From Paracentrotus lividus (lineage: Eukaryota > Echinodermata > Echinoidea > Camarodonta > Echinidae), in NCBI GenBank assembly GCA_940671915.1, contig CALNVZ010003432.1:5915786-5979785 (forward strand): DNA of 64,000 nucleotides, given 5' to 3'. Positions 37,651 to 50,075 of the stretch are shown here, one piece after another. The number at the start of each line of letters is the position of its first letter. The stretch's first letter is position 1. Under the pieces are notes generated by a model, which made no database searches, was not told the origin of the DNA, and was given only the letters and a program-made list of their open reading frames with translations. The position numbers were made by a program, and so were the translations under genes.

Positions 37651-38010
37651 GTATGCCCGTCATTTGCTCCCAATACACCATCGCATAACAAATGTTATTA
37701 ACATTTACAAAGGCTTCGGGTCAAATACCTTTTAACCTTGTCTCCTAACGTTCTTCCAGTTCTTTTAGACCACTCCGATCGTCATTTACTAAACACTTAG
37801 TTTCTGGTCTTCGCACTACGACGAGATACAAGTATGTTGGTGTAAAATTCTCAGTTGTTGCCCCTATTCTTTGGAATAAACTTCCTGTACACATTCATAA
37901 TGTCAAGTCCCTTGAGCAATAATACCTTGCTGAAGACACACCTCTTCAATGCCATGAACGCTCAGTTGTGAGTCGGTCAAGGGAGGTGCACACCATCTTA
38001 TTCCGTGTTT
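37620..38010 (+). mobile_element. CR1-like LINE C-terminal fragment
   Basis: In broken frames the translation gives LPIHHRITNVINIYKGFG, then LRTTTRYKYVGVKFSVVAP, then ILWNKLPVHIHNVKSLEQ. This follows the LINE pattern 'LPi..Ri..Ki...yK.l.... LR......G.r.Fs..aP.lWN.LP..i'. Only the 3' end is present. Confidence 0.72.
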
Positions 38011-38666
38011 GTATGATTGATTATTAAGTTTGAATTTAATTTCCATCTTACTGTTATTTGTATGATTTATTTCTAAGAACAATTTGTACTTCTATTCAAA
38101 AGTATGATTTGTATGATTTATTCAAATGTACAGGTTTACAATTTATACTTCATATTTAACCAGTTGTATACTTAGCCGGCATATATGCGGGATGGTAAAA
38201 TAGAGACTACCCATCTTTTTTACCATAGACTCATTATTGCATTAAGGCACAAAACTAATGGATGATTCCATTTATTACATATTGACTGAATGGCTATCTT
38301 TGTTTCACTTTCAAATTCAAATGATTTTGGGAACAATGATTGACAAAACATGCCTCGTTGGTCTTTATAAAAAAGTGTCCTCAGTCTTCAACGGGTTAAA
38401 CGTGCTTTTAATAGAAATATCAGTATTAAGCGCCTGATACATGTTATGATTATTATTATTATTATGTAGTCTCTACATTGGATTATGACATTGTCACTCT
38501 TTAATCCTCAGAAGAGGAATGTAAATTATTCCATATATCATGATATGGATAGCAGTGAAATGTAACTGTATGTAAGCAAATCATGCTTGTGTAATGCAGA
38601 TACTGTGCATTTCATAGTAGATGTACATGCATTATTAGAGACAAAAGAATGTTCATGTATATATTA

Positions 38667-38857
38667 TATAAATAGTGCATGCTCTACAATGCAACATACT
38701 AGATTATGTGCACGACAAATACTAAATTATCCCGAGGGCACATTTATTTCACCGAGGCCGTAGGCCGAGTTGAAACAGATGTGCACGAGGGATAATTTAG
38801 TATTTGGAGTTCACGTAGTTAGTAATGTTGCATTAATAGAGCATGCACTATTTATTA
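38667..38857. mobile_element. Foldback element with ~85-bp arms
   Basis: AATAGTGCATGCTCTACAAT and ACTAAATTATCCCGAGGGCA are mirrored by GGGATAATTTAGTATTTG and AATAGAGCATGCACTATTTA. The turn lies at about 38750-38780 (GAGGCCGTAGGCC). It may be one side of a longer unit ending near 39185 with ACTATTTACTATTATG. Confidence 0.75.
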
Positions 38858-39060
38858 TAGTAAATAGACCCCAAGATATTTGACCTTGCCTAATCTGGTT
38901 TTATCTTTGCCAATGTTTGCCAAACTTTTGGTGCTAATTAAGCTATTGTGACGTATATTGTTGCTCCGTGTATCTATTGTTGTGCGCACCATTTTACTGT
39001 TATTACGCGCTAGCGCAACAAAGCAATCGATTTCGCCATTCATTTTACACAGGATAAAAC

Positions 39061-39126
39061 CGTTCAACATAACAAAAAAACGTTCAACATAACAGAAAAG
39101 CGTTCAACATACCAGAATGTTGAACG
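39061..39126. repeat. Three 20-bp CGTTCAACAT repeats ending in a hairpin
   Basis: CGTTCAACATAACAAAAAAA, CGTTCAACATAACAGAAAAG and CGTTCAACATACCAGAATGT are exactly 20 bp each. The third runs into ATGTTGAACG, giving a perfect 10-bp hairpin with a 6-base loop. Confidence 0.85.
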
Positions 39127-39189
39127 ACATGTGACACCCTTTCAACCAATCACAGCTCGTAAAATACTACCACTATTTACTATTATGGA

Positions 39190-40596
39190 ATATTTCATTG
39201 TGTATATAAAATGCTTTGTACTTACATGAAGCCTTGCTTAAAACAGTTCTGAACTGGACTTTCAGTTAACTTAAATGAACATAGTAATGTACTTAATAAT
39301 GTACATGTATTGTATATAGTGTATTTAGTATGATGTAATACTGGTCTTGCTCCCGGAAAACTATTATTGTATATATTTTGTTATTGATCAATTTCTTTCA
39401 TCTAGATATTTGGGGCACATTCTACATTACAGGCATACTGTAACATGCTTCTCTGTATAAGCCGATTACTTCAGAAAAAAATGTTAGATTTTGTTAGAAT
39501 TTTAATACAAATATATAGAACCCAAATAACTGTTCATTCATAGTTTTATACAACAAAAATTAAAAAAAAAAAAAAAAAATTCAGATCAAGTCATGTTTTA
39601 ATTTTTATAGCAAATTTCCATGCATGCAATGTATGCAGGTATATTGTCTATGTGAGACACATTGCATATTCATGATTATTTATATTCAATATTTCATATC
39701 ATGAATATAAATGAATTTATGTGGATTATCATCAAACCACTTTGGGAATTCCAGGATTAGTTACTGTACATTATGTTTTATGGTCATTTCAAGAAGTGAT
39801 AACAGGATCTTAGTTAAGTTACAGAGAGGGACATTGTTTTGTCCCTGAAGTTTATGCAAACTACGTTCAACTAGAACAAACTGATTAATCATGTTATTGC
39901 TGAAGAGTTGGCAAGTTATATGATATATACAACTGTAATGCTTCAGGAATAGCTTAATTGATATTTTTCTATGATCACATTACGATTAGTTATTACAGTT
40001 TGTCCACCCCTTTGTAACTGATTAAATATCATATTATTCAATTAATCTTAATAGGGGTGATTACCATATCATCCTATTTTCCGTAAGCGGATCCCTGCCC
40101 AGATAAGTGGAATTCCTTTCTTTCTTTTTTTTTTTTTTCTTTTTTTTTTTCTTTTTTTTTTCTTTTTTTTTTTTTTTTTTTTTTTGGGGGGGGGGGGCAG
40201 AGTTCATAGGGAACAAGAAGAGAGGAGGAACCTTTTCATAAGGTCCCTCTTTCTTTTAAATATATAATTCTTCCATTCTGAGTAGTCATAAGCAATATCT
40301 TAAGTGAACCAAAGGTGTAAAATTTTGGTATTAAATAGTTGTATAAGGGAATTTGTAGAATAACTTGAACTGATAAAGTGTGAAATGGATTGTTGAATGA
40401 ATAACGATATAATTGATATTATGAATTGTTTAATAAACACTTATGTTTGTAGTATGAATATGATTGACTTTCATTGATTGTTTCATGTTATATATTGTTT
40501 GGAATAAATAAAAACATACCTAAAAACCAAAAAAAATAGCCTCTGAAGTATGGAAATGTGTTTTTCTTTTTTACCTGTAGTTAAATTTGTGAAATA
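39190..40596. other. Intergenic, low complexity in part
   Basis: The 40118-40186 block is T runs split by single C, followed by a G run to about 40197. AATAAA-type signals occur near 40430 and 40503. No gene was recognised. Confidence 0.45.
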
Positions 40597-41600
40597 TTGA
40601 ACGAACCTGGGGGAAAAAATGAGGAAGAGGAGAAGAATGATGAGGAAGAGGTGAAGAACAATGAGAAGAAGAGGAGAAGAATGAAGAAGAGGAGAATGAT
40701 CAAGAAGAGGACAAGAATGAGAAAGAAGAGGAGAAGAATGGGGAAGAGGAGTAGAAATATGGGGAAGAAGAGGAAAATAATGATGAGAATGAGGAAGAGG
40801 ATGAGAAGAATGATGAGGAAGAGGTAAAGAATGAGGAAGAAGAGGAGAAGAATGAGGAAGAGGAGAAGAATGAGGAAGAGGTGAAGATGAGGAATAAGAG
40901 GAAATGAATGAGGAAGAAGAGGAGAAGAATGAGAGGAAGAAGAGGAGAAGAATGAGGAAGAGGAGGAGAAGAATGATGAGGAAGAGGAGAAGTATGAAGA
41001 ATGAGGAAGAGGAGAAGAATGATGAGGAAGAGGTGAAGAACAATGAGAAGAAGAGGAGAAGAATGAAGAAGAGGAGAATGATCAAGAAGAGGACAAGAAT
41101 GAGAAAGAAGAGGAGAAGAATGGGGAAGAGGAGTAGAAATATGGGGAAGAAGAGGAAAAGAATGATGAGAATGAGGAAGAGGATGAGAAGAATGATGAGG
41201 AAGAGGTAAAGAATGAGGAAGAAGAGGAGAAGAATGAGGAAGAGGAGAAGAATGAGGAAGAGGTGAAGATGAGGAAGAATGAGGAATAAGAGGAAATGAA
41301 TGAGGAAGAAGAGGAGAAGAATGAGAGGAAGAAGAGGAGAAGAATGAGGAAGAAGAGATGAATGAGGAAGAGGAGGAGAAGAATGATGAGGAAGAGGAGA
41401 AGTATGAAGAAGAGGAGAAGAATGAGGAAGAGGAGAAGAATGAGGAAGAAGAGGAGAAGAATGAGGAAGAAGATGAGAAGAATGAGGAAGAAGAGAAGAA
41501 GAATGAGGAAGAAGAGGAAAAGAAAGAGGAAGAAGAGGAAAAGAATGAAGAAGAGGAGGAGAAGAAGAATGAGGAAGAGGAGGGAAAGAATGTCCAGTAG
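40597..41600. repeat. 1-kb homopurine satellite with 382-bp higher-order period
   Basis: The + strand is almost entirely A and G, built from GAGGAAGAGGAGAAGAATGA-like units of 9 to 30 bp. A longer block is duplicated: AACAATGAGAAGAAGAGGAG at about 40657 returns at 41039, 382 bp later, with the following ~250 bp nearly identical. Open frames on either strand are products of this bias and are not called as genes. Confidence 0.9.
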
Positions 41601-41934
41601 GCTGACGCACATAATGGCCTAGTTCAGATTCTGAACGATTTTATTGCGATACATATTACACTACCTGCCTTTTTTTTCGCCCGTACAATTCGGGGATCGT
41701 GCCCTCTCTATAGGAGATTGCTCTTAAAATAAAATCGTTTTCAATCTGAACTAATAATGTCCCAAAGACCATGCAACCTTACTCAGCCTGGAGGTTTTCA
41801 AGAGGACGCATTGGTCAAAACCCACGGAAGACATGAATAATGGTTCTGGACATTCGCAAAAAATATTTTATGTGGTAATTTAAAGAAAAAGATTTAAAAT
41901 TGAGATGATTAATAATTAAGGTATTAGATTGGGT

Positions 41935-42175
41935 GCCCCTAGGGTATGAATAATTATGAACATGGTGTTTTTCATAAATCTGTCAATAACATGTCCCTGG
42001 AAAAGCAAAATTCTCAAAATTTCAAATTTTCCTATTTGTTCAGTTGTTGGTAGCATACTGATCACACAAAAAAGTTTGAGGAAACGCATTCAGTTAAAAG
42101 TATGACTAAATAAACTATTTAAAAAAATAAAAAAAACGACTGGGGTATGAACAATTTTGAGGACAACTGTATATA
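41935..42175. repeat. Dispersed repeat, copy 2 (related to 11580-11815)
   Basis: It is collinear with the copy in intron 1: AGGGTATGAATAATTATGAAC, GTTGTTGGTAGCATACTGAT, AAAAAGTTTGAGGAAACGCA-like blocks, and GGACAACTGTATAT at the end. Confidence 0.6.
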
Positions 42176-42354
42176 CTTTTGTGATAGATAAACGTTGAAC
42201 TAAGAAGCAAGGGTGCTATTTTTTTTTCCGGCTTCGGCCCGTCATAAAGGTCACCAAGACTATTGGCTATGTGGGTAAAGTTCATTTGGTAGAAGATCGG
42301 GTCCATTATTTAAGTTATAATTGCGCCCCAATTTGGTCATTTTCTTTCCTCTCC

Positions 42355-42495
42355 GTTCTCTCTCTCTCTCTCTCCCTCCCCCCATCATCTCTCTTCTCTC
42401 CCCATTCTCTCAACTCTCTCCTCTCCTCTCTCTCCTCTCTCTCTCACCGCCCCCCTCTCTTCTCTCTCTCTCTCCCTCTCCCTCCCTCACTTTTC
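42355..42495. repeat. CT-rich low-complexity tract
   Basis: Imperfect CT and CCT repeats. The two overlapping frames that cross it are Ser/Leu/Pro translations of the repeat. Confidence 0.85.
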
Positions 42496-43080
42496 CCCTC
42501 TGGATATATTCGTCAATGGTTTTAGATAACCCCTCTGAAATAGCGAATTTCTTTGTTGTTTACCGCTTTTAATTTTAAGGAACCATATTTATTAAGAAAC
42601 AATTCTCAAAATGTACAATAAAATTGACAAGGAGATGAAAAATCTTGAGAAGAATAATACAAAAACACACAAATAAAACAAGGGGCAATTTAAAGAAGAG
42701 TAGGTACATTATTCATTTATTTATTTATTTATTTATATATTCATGTCTTCTTTGTACACGATGACCCTTTCATCCTTCCGGAGGAGGTAAAGCGTAGACT
42801 AACAAAGTAAAATATGATGCAATAAGTTATTTACTGACAATAGAATTGATTTAAAATAGTAAACAACAAAACAATTTTGTATTAATCATTATTTACAAGA
42901 AATACGAGATGATAAAAATCGTAAAAATCTGATACCTAACCGAACTTTACATATCGTTTGCCCAAAGAAGGATCATTATCATAAAGCAATTTGCTTTAGG
43001 ATTATGAGAGTCCCCAATAAACTCATGAAAAGATTGAAACATTAATTCCTCTGAATACATAAATTATTGAAAAACATGTG

Positions 43081-43124
43081 CTGTTGCTGCTGCTGCTGAT
43101 GATGATGGTGAAGATGATGAAGAC

Positions 43125-43178
<54 letters not shown>

Positions 43179-43260
43179 GATGATGATGGTTATGATGATA
43201 ATGATGACGACGATAGTGATAATGATGAGGCTGTTGCTGATAATGATGATAAGAATGATT
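43081..43260. repeat. GAT/ATG trinucleotide microsatellite
   Basis: About 180 bp of GAT-type triplets, perfect over roughly 43118-43177 and imperfect on both sides. A TTTA tetranucleotide repeat also lies near 42714-42737. Confidence 0.9.
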
Positions 43261-43462
43261 GAAGTGAAATGATGGCTGACATTTTGATAATGACTGAACA
43301 GTAATGTTGTGGGAAAAGAAATTAACTTGTTCTTACCTTGAATAATGTTATAATTTTACCTTTGGCCTTTAATAAATGAAAATAATGTTTGACATGATAT
43401 CGTGTCGAATGTCCTGTCGAGTGACTTGAAGGGTCCTCCTGCGGTGATTTAGACTTGTACCA

Positions 43463-43551
43463 TGTTAAGTACTAGTACTGCAGGTCTTAGAAGCTTTTAG
43501 TCTAGCTTCAATATCATATTTACATAACCTACGGCACTAGTACTTAGAACA
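43463..43551. mobile_element. Short inverted-repeat element, AAGTACTAGTRC type
   Basis: TGTTAAGTACTAGTACTGCAGGT is mirrored by ACCTACGGCACTAGTACTTAGAACA. The arms closely resemble those of 45826-45902. Confidence 0.6.
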
Positions 43552-43599
43552 GAACATAGTCATGTGACGACATCATCCTTGCTGATACTTTCGTTGTCA

Positions 43600-45825
43600 T
43601 CGTCCTCGGTCATCGTCGCACTCGATATCTCTTACAGTCTATGTGATTATTTACTTTGTATTTCGCTTGATTACATAAACCCCATGTTATTGAATAACGG
43701 TTAAAGCACCAACGCACAGATGTAGTTATACAGTAAAATAAACAATGAATTAGTTCAACATACTTTTCCTGCGCTTGGTTCCATAATAACTTTGGAAGTC
43801 AAATGAAAATAGATTTTTGACATTTTAAATAAAGCTGTTCACTAAAATAAATAACACAATATATTTGTGCAGTACCTATAAGAGAAATATCATAATTTAA
43901 TTTAGAAATATCAAATCAAGATACAATCCTCATGAACATGTTTAAAGTCACTCCATTTGGGCGGGGGTTTCATCACGATCCTAGAATGATTTGAAATCAT
44001 TTGGGTTTTTTTATTCTTTTTTTCGTCATTCCTTCCCCTCCACCTTTACCTCTATGCAATAAATAGTACGATATTCTTAAATATGAAAATAAATATTTAA
44101 AAAAAAGCTGAGGCTGCATCAAATAAAGGTAATAATGCTATTTTATATAGATATTATTTGTAATCAAGAAAAAACAAACACGGATAGCCATGAAATAAAA
44201 CGGTTTAAGTTTTCTCGTAAACTAAATTTACATGACAAATTTTAAGACTTGAATATTCAAACTGCCCAGGTACAACTCTTGGTCAAATTGAGTCAAAAAG
44301 GGGAATTGGTTGCTCATAATTATAATGAGCTCATCTCATGTATAATTTACAGTCATGAATCCCACCAGATGTGCCTGAAATAAATGAAAAATTGACCAAA
44401 ATTTCATAGGGACATACACACAAAATATTCAGTTTTTCTGATTGATTCTCAATGCATTGACATGGAAATGGGCCTTTCTTATATTCAGATATTCATTTGG
44501 TTGCTCGTCCATTAATTTCAAAGTACAATTCTGGAAGATGATTATTGAACGACCGCATCGTTATAAACTTTGGAATAAAGATGGTATCTATTTGGTATTA
44601 TGCGACAAATGCAGATGTGCATTTATACCTGTCACCATAAATGTGTAATATGCCCCTACTAATTATTGACTGATTATTATCTTTGAATTGATGTCATCCG
44701 TAGCGTGATCTCACTAAACGAACTAATTTTATTGCCCGTTTATAAGCCTTTCTGTATTCGACCATATTGTTTTCGACCCTCTTTGCATATTTTGAAAGAA
44801 AAAAACTTGTCCCTTTTCATTCCAGTGAGCAGTAAATGATCAGACCCGGTCATTTCTGAAACAAATTAAAGGGGTACACAAAATCACAAAAAGTAAAAAA
44901 AATAAATGAAAATACATAAAAAAATAAATAAACATTAAAAAAAATATATATATGTTGGGAGGTAGAAATCATCAGTGTGCGAAACCAAAAAACTATTCTA
45001 TATTTCTCCACAAACTTTTAATCTATTTTATCGGGAAAATGGTACACAGTGCCTAGCTATTATAAGAGCAAAGAAAAAGGGAAACATAAAAAAAAAATTC
45101 TTTTGTCTCTGTATGTTGTAATTTCCTATCTTCTCTAGTTTCTTCCATATTTTCTGCCCTTGATTCACAATAAACATTATTTCTTTATGAAAAGTATAAG
45201 TAAAGAGTTTAAAGAGAAATATTAAACCTTTTTATGATTTCGTTCACTGATAACCCAATTTCATAAATGACTTTTTTTTCATTAATTTTGTTCTTTAGTC
45301 TTCCTCTTTGTTTCATCTTCTGATATCAGGAATGAAAAGGAGAAGTTTTCCATTTCAAAGAAATACAGAAACGGTCGACAGCAATATGGTTATGAATGAA
45401 AATACTTGTATAAAGAAAAAATGGCTTATAAAGTAGAAAGAGCATGAATTATTTTATTAGATATGTCGCAATATTTAGGACAAGGGAGTTTAGGAGTTGT
45501 AGGCATACATTATATTTAGACACAAACAAAAAAGTCTAACATTCATTGACGCCGTACAATAAGAAGGAAAACTTCAAAATTACCATAAAAATGTGACCTC
45601 AAACATATTTATAAACAAGATATTAACAGTACTGTCTATATACTTCTTTAAATTCATGATTAAACATTCTATTTCGTGAGCTTTTCATATATTAGTGCAA
45701 AAATACAAAGAAATAAAATAATTAATAAATACATTTCGCACCTTTGATCATTTCTTCGAAGCATGTTGCTTAAATAGTGAGTCTTGATCAACAACATGTT
45801 TGGTGAAGTGCTGATTTTCCAAACA
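43600..45825. other. AT-rich intergenic sequence
   Basis: No repeat family or gene was identified. The open frame at 44442-44648 has no recognisable domain and no supporting splice or codon signal. Confidence 0.4.
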
Positions 45826-45902
45826 GTTACCAATTTAAGTAGTCGTGTACAGGTAACTCTGTAAAAATCCGTACCTGCGGCACTACTACTTAGATTGGCA
45901 AC
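45826..45902. mobile_element. Short inverted-repeat element, second copy
   Basis: GTTACCAATTTAAGTAGTCGTG is mirrored by CACTACTACTTAGATTGGCAAC, with ACAGGTAA and GTACCTG inside. It shares the AAGTA.TAGT.C and CCTGCGGCACTA words with 43463-43551. Confidence 0.6.
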
Positions 45903-46214
45903 GCGGACTCGTAATCACGTGACCTGGATGGGAGGAATTAAAGAAAAAGAAGAGTTTAATCAAAATCAGTTCAAAGAAAATTATTTTACTATTTATCTAA
46001 CCATTTTTATATGTTTTTTTTGTGTACCATTCTCATGTACAGGCTTAAAATTGATATCCACAATAATTTACATGCTATTGTGTTGGATATAATGTAATAC
46101 AATCGTCTGCATGAATTAAAACAAGGGGTATTGAAATCGGTTTGATTGTGAATACAACGACAAAACCTACCAGCGAAAATAATGACGATTGCCATCCTTA
46201 ATCGTTCCCATCCT

Positions 46215-46218
46215 CCTG

Positions 46219-46260
<42 letters not shown>

Positions 46261-46262
46261 CC
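46215..46262. repeat. CT dinucleotide microsatellite
   Basis: Perfect CT repeat of about 44 bp followed by C-rich sequence. Confidence 0.92.
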
Positions 46263-46531
46263 CTCTCTCCGTTTGTAATGATTTAGATGACTCTACTACT
46301 CCACTCTGTACCTCTTCCCTCATTTTGATTCCTTAGAAATGTATTCACACTTTCATGTCAACATCACAGCCCTGATAATGATAGGCCTAATAGTATTGTG
46401 TTTTTATTTAGCGCCTTATCTTATAGTTCAGTAACCGATCTGAGCAATTTGCATATTATTATTATTTTTCTCAAATTGTGCGTTTTATAAAATGAAAGCA
46501 TTGAAAATATCCACAAAGAATATTTGTAACT

Positions 46532-46895
46532 GCAATTAAAATGAATAAATAAATGAATAAATAATTAAATAAATAATTATATAAATAAATAAATAAAAAT
46601 AAATACATAAATAAATAAAAAAAACAATAAATACATAAATAGATGAGTAAATAAATTATTTAAAAAAAAGAAATAAAGAAATAAATAAATTCCCGGCCAT
46701 TGAATTAAATCACGGATGAACATTTTGCAGACACACACCATGCTGAACGAATATACCAGGTAACCATTTTAACACCTGGGTGAGGAGAAGCAAGATGCAG
46801 ATGAATGCTGTTGCCGAAGATCGAACCCACGACCTTTGCACCCCCGTAATTTGATATTACCATATAGACTACTGACTACGCTAGACCTCTCTACA
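46532..46895 (-). mobile_element. tRNA-derived SINE with long TTTA tail
   Basis: On the minus strand, TAGCGTAGTCAG (about 46880) fits the pol III A box and GTGGGTTCGATC (about 46820) fits the B box. The body follows, with CACCCAGGTGTTAAAATGG and TACCTGG near 46760-46790. The unit ends in about 150 bp of imperfect TTTA repeat at 46532-46690, which is AAAT on the + strand. Head, body and simple tail in this order are the SINE plan. Confidence 0.65.
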
Positions 46896-47518
46896 ACATA
46901 CATTACATTTCTTTTCGCCTACCAGCAAAAAAAAATATGGTAGGGCAGCGTCCGGCCTGTGTATCATGTTATATGCCATTATTTTTCTCTTCTTAATTCA
47001 TTTCTTCATACGGCGTCATAACATACATTCTTCACCATCACGTGACATCAAAATGGACTATGGGACGAGCCACGTGTCATTCATCATTTACATACTCATA
47101 ATTCAGCCAATACTTCTGTGCTCTTTTCCTCATGTATATGTATCTTCATTAGGATCTAGATATCAGCATATTTGTAATTATAAGGTATATATATATATAT
47201 ATATCCATATGTAATACCGCATTATTATCATTATCATGATGGAACCTTAATTGGTTTATCATCTTCTTTGTGTAACCCAATCTACTGTATATGTTATTGT
47301 ACATTTTTATTTTCATACTTTCATGTTTTTATGTTGTAGAACTTTCCAAATTTACATGATTTAGCCAATAGTTTCGATGAAATGATAATAAAATTTAATA
47401 AAATAATATTGAACCATCAATTCAATCCCTTTTATTTACCCCCATCCTGAAGAGTAAAGAAAACCAAAAGTTTTAATCTCGGTTGCTCATAACATGAATC
47501 TGTCTATGCTATATTGAT

Positions 47519-47808
47519 CAGGCGCGTATGCAGGATTTGGCACCTGAGGGGCCCGATGTGATTTTGATTTTGATTTTGGCGCCCCCAGTGATGGATCGAG
47601 AAAGGTACATCCCCAGAGGTAGGTTTAAGATGTGAATCGGCTCAAATCATGTATATATATTTTTATTTTTTATTTTTTTAAACATTTTGCTCTATTTGGC
47701 GCCCCTTTAAGGTCAATTTGGCGCCCCTTTGAGGTCATTTTAGCGCCCTTTTGGGCGCCAACCGGGGGCCCGGGCCCGTAAAGCCCCCCCCCCCAGAATA
47801 CGCGCATG
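47519..47808. mobile_element. Foldback MITE with TTGAT target duplication
   Basis: It starts CAGGCGCGTATGCAGG and ends CCAGAATACGCGCATG. TTGAT precedes it (47514-47518) and follows it (47809-47813). Inside are three ~22-bp units of the type TTTGGCGCCCCTTTAAGGTC and a C run. Confidence 0.72.
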
Positions 47809-47813
47809 TTGAT

Positions 47814-49038
47814 GAGTGTTAACAAAAATTATTTAACTCCTTCTGCATGTATATTTGTTTTCTATTTGTTTTATTTTCTTTTATTTGTTTCTTTTCTCAA
47901 CAACCTTGTTCTATATTCTTCTTAAAGAATATGCATCCTACTGGTTCTGGATAGACTGCGGGAAAGATCACTTTACTTTCAATATTAATATTAGTATTAG
48001 GATTACGACATGATTTATGAAGAAGTACATGTATTAAGAATTTCTGAAAACATTATTCACACTCTTATAATGATTATCCTTTGTTTTTAGCCTTGATCCG
48101 ATCTTTATGTCTCAAACACCTACCAGCAAATTTAACTATCATTGTAGGACGTACAGCGCCGGGCTTGCTATATCATTTTACCATATTCATTTTTGCCTAT
48201 CTTATCAGCACATAATACATCTCCTAACCTTTTTTGCAGAGTAATTAATGTTAGAAGATTCTCCCATTTTCCTTGAGTATAGCTTGATCACTATGGGGAA
48301 AATAGCATAATTATGACACGAGATACTTGAGGCAAATGAAGATAAATTGTATTTACTATAGTAAATGTGTTAATTATTTCAGTTAATAAGCAAAACATCC
48401 AATGATTTTGTTCGCTAAAATACATTTTCTTCAATCTAATCAGGCCTTAAACCTGGGTTGTATCAACAAAATCAACAAATGTGAACGAAATCGTCTTAAC
48501 GTATGAAACAAGAAACAAACGCTTTCTAAAATGATCGATCTAAACACATTATAATATATGCATGTCGATACATAGTATATAATGGCAAAAAAAAAAAGAA
48601 AGAAAAAAAGAAGTACATTAGCGCATAAACATATTGCTGCTATAAAGATTTATTCATATGATCGTGTAATTATCACCAATTAATCAAGTTTGCAAAGAAT
48701 CAAGTCATAAATCTAGGATATATGTGCACATCTATCTATTTCCAAGAAATTAATATATTCTTTGTATCCGATTTTCAAGAAACTGTTTATTTAAAGTCGA
48801 TTATCCATAATAACGGTAAATAGCGTTTATTCAACACACTATATTCTGATTATAATTTAAGTAATATTTAGTTAGATATTATATGTTGTTGGCGGATCGC
48901 GCCCATTTGATTTTTTTTTTGCCGATTTAAGTTCTCAATATTTTCTTGTTATATAGGCCTAATGATTAATTTCATTTATTGTCTGAAATATAATTATAAC
49001 TAACATTACCTACAGAGCGATGAATTAAATAAAACTAC
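47814..49038. other. AT-rich intergenic sequence
   Basis: I recognise no gene or repeat family here. Confidence 0.35.
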
Positions 49039-49039
49039 T

Positions 49040-49308
49040 CACTCAAACCTCTTCGAACTGTTTCTTGCATCACGATCATCTACAGGACCCGTTTTATTCA
49101 GTTCCTTCAGATGTTCCATCGGCCTGTATTTCGCTTTAAAACACATCAGGACCAGGACCTCATTGACTTCACTGACTCCATTCGAAGTTCTCGACTCTTT
49201 AATGAGGCGCCATTTCCTGCCAGCCTGGTTAGTATGATGTTCACTTCTCAACGCGACTACATCAAATAACCATCCCATCAACAGAGTCCAACCCAACAAA
49301 AACAGCTA
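49040..49308 (-). CDS. Possible exon of an unrecognised minus-strand gene
   Basis: An open stretch on the minus strand follows an AG at about 49307 (TTCAGATGTTTAG) and ends at TTTGA before GTGAGT, a good donor. In frame it reads LFLLGWTLLMGWLFDVV, a hydrophobic start with an internal Met, then a polar and charged segment with RKWRLIKESR and ending NSSKRF. The start could be a signal peptide; base composition is richer in G+C than the surroundings. I cannot name a family, and no partner exon was found. It may also be chance. Confidence 0.35.
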
Positions 49309-49319
49309 AACATCTGAAC

Positions 49320-50075
49320 ATGTGACGATATCATTCAGATATCATTTTCATTTATACAGCCGGCTTCTGTACCAGTCTTTCATTTTATGCAAATTATTCA
49401 CAGCCTTGTGAGTTTAGACGCCGTATGGTATATGGTAGTTCTGTAATCCAATCTTGTTTGTATACATGCGGGTAGGTGATATTGCGGAGAATAAAAAAGT
49501 ATATACGTTTTGAAGTGCATTATGATAATTTAACGTGTACATGTTAATATACAGAAGTAAGCAATATATACATGTATATATATAATATACATATTCTGTG
49601 TAATCATAAAGACATTTTATTTTTTTTAAACTATTTTTAATTTAGTAACCTAAAGAAGACCCCAAAAGCATAAAGTTTTAGTAAAGGAAAACTACGCCCT
49701 AGCCAGTATGTGACATTATTATCATAATCATAATATATTTGATATTATATACGCGACTTTGTATTTAACATACAAAAATATATGTTTATGTAAATATATG
49801 TTTATATTATAGTATAATAAATCATTGTTTGTGAATAACTACTAAGATGGTATCCGCTTATATTGCTTTGAACACAACCATGACAACATGTCCTTATTTT
49901 GCTTCCTTCTATATACATGTGATATAATACTTAGGTCGAACAATAATTCTTTTAGCATATTGTAGGTTTCATATTGCAGTAAAAGTAACAACTGCAAGAA
50001 AAGAGGTTGCAGTTGGCAATGATTTGTTTAAAGGCTTATAATCATTCATGAAGGGAATTGAAAATGTATAATCAT
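49320..50075. other. AT-rich intergenic sequence
   Basis: TATATA and TACATG-rich sequence is seen near 49550-49600. No gene was recognised. Confidence 0.4.

Noticed and set aside
40483-41612. Long minus-strand open frames (375 and 176 aa) and Glu/Lys-rich plus-strand frames
   Set aside because: They are translations of the homopurine satellite. A tract without T-rich stops stays open in several frames at once.
43078-43272. Poly-Met open frame
   Set aside because: It is the ATG/GAT microsatellite.
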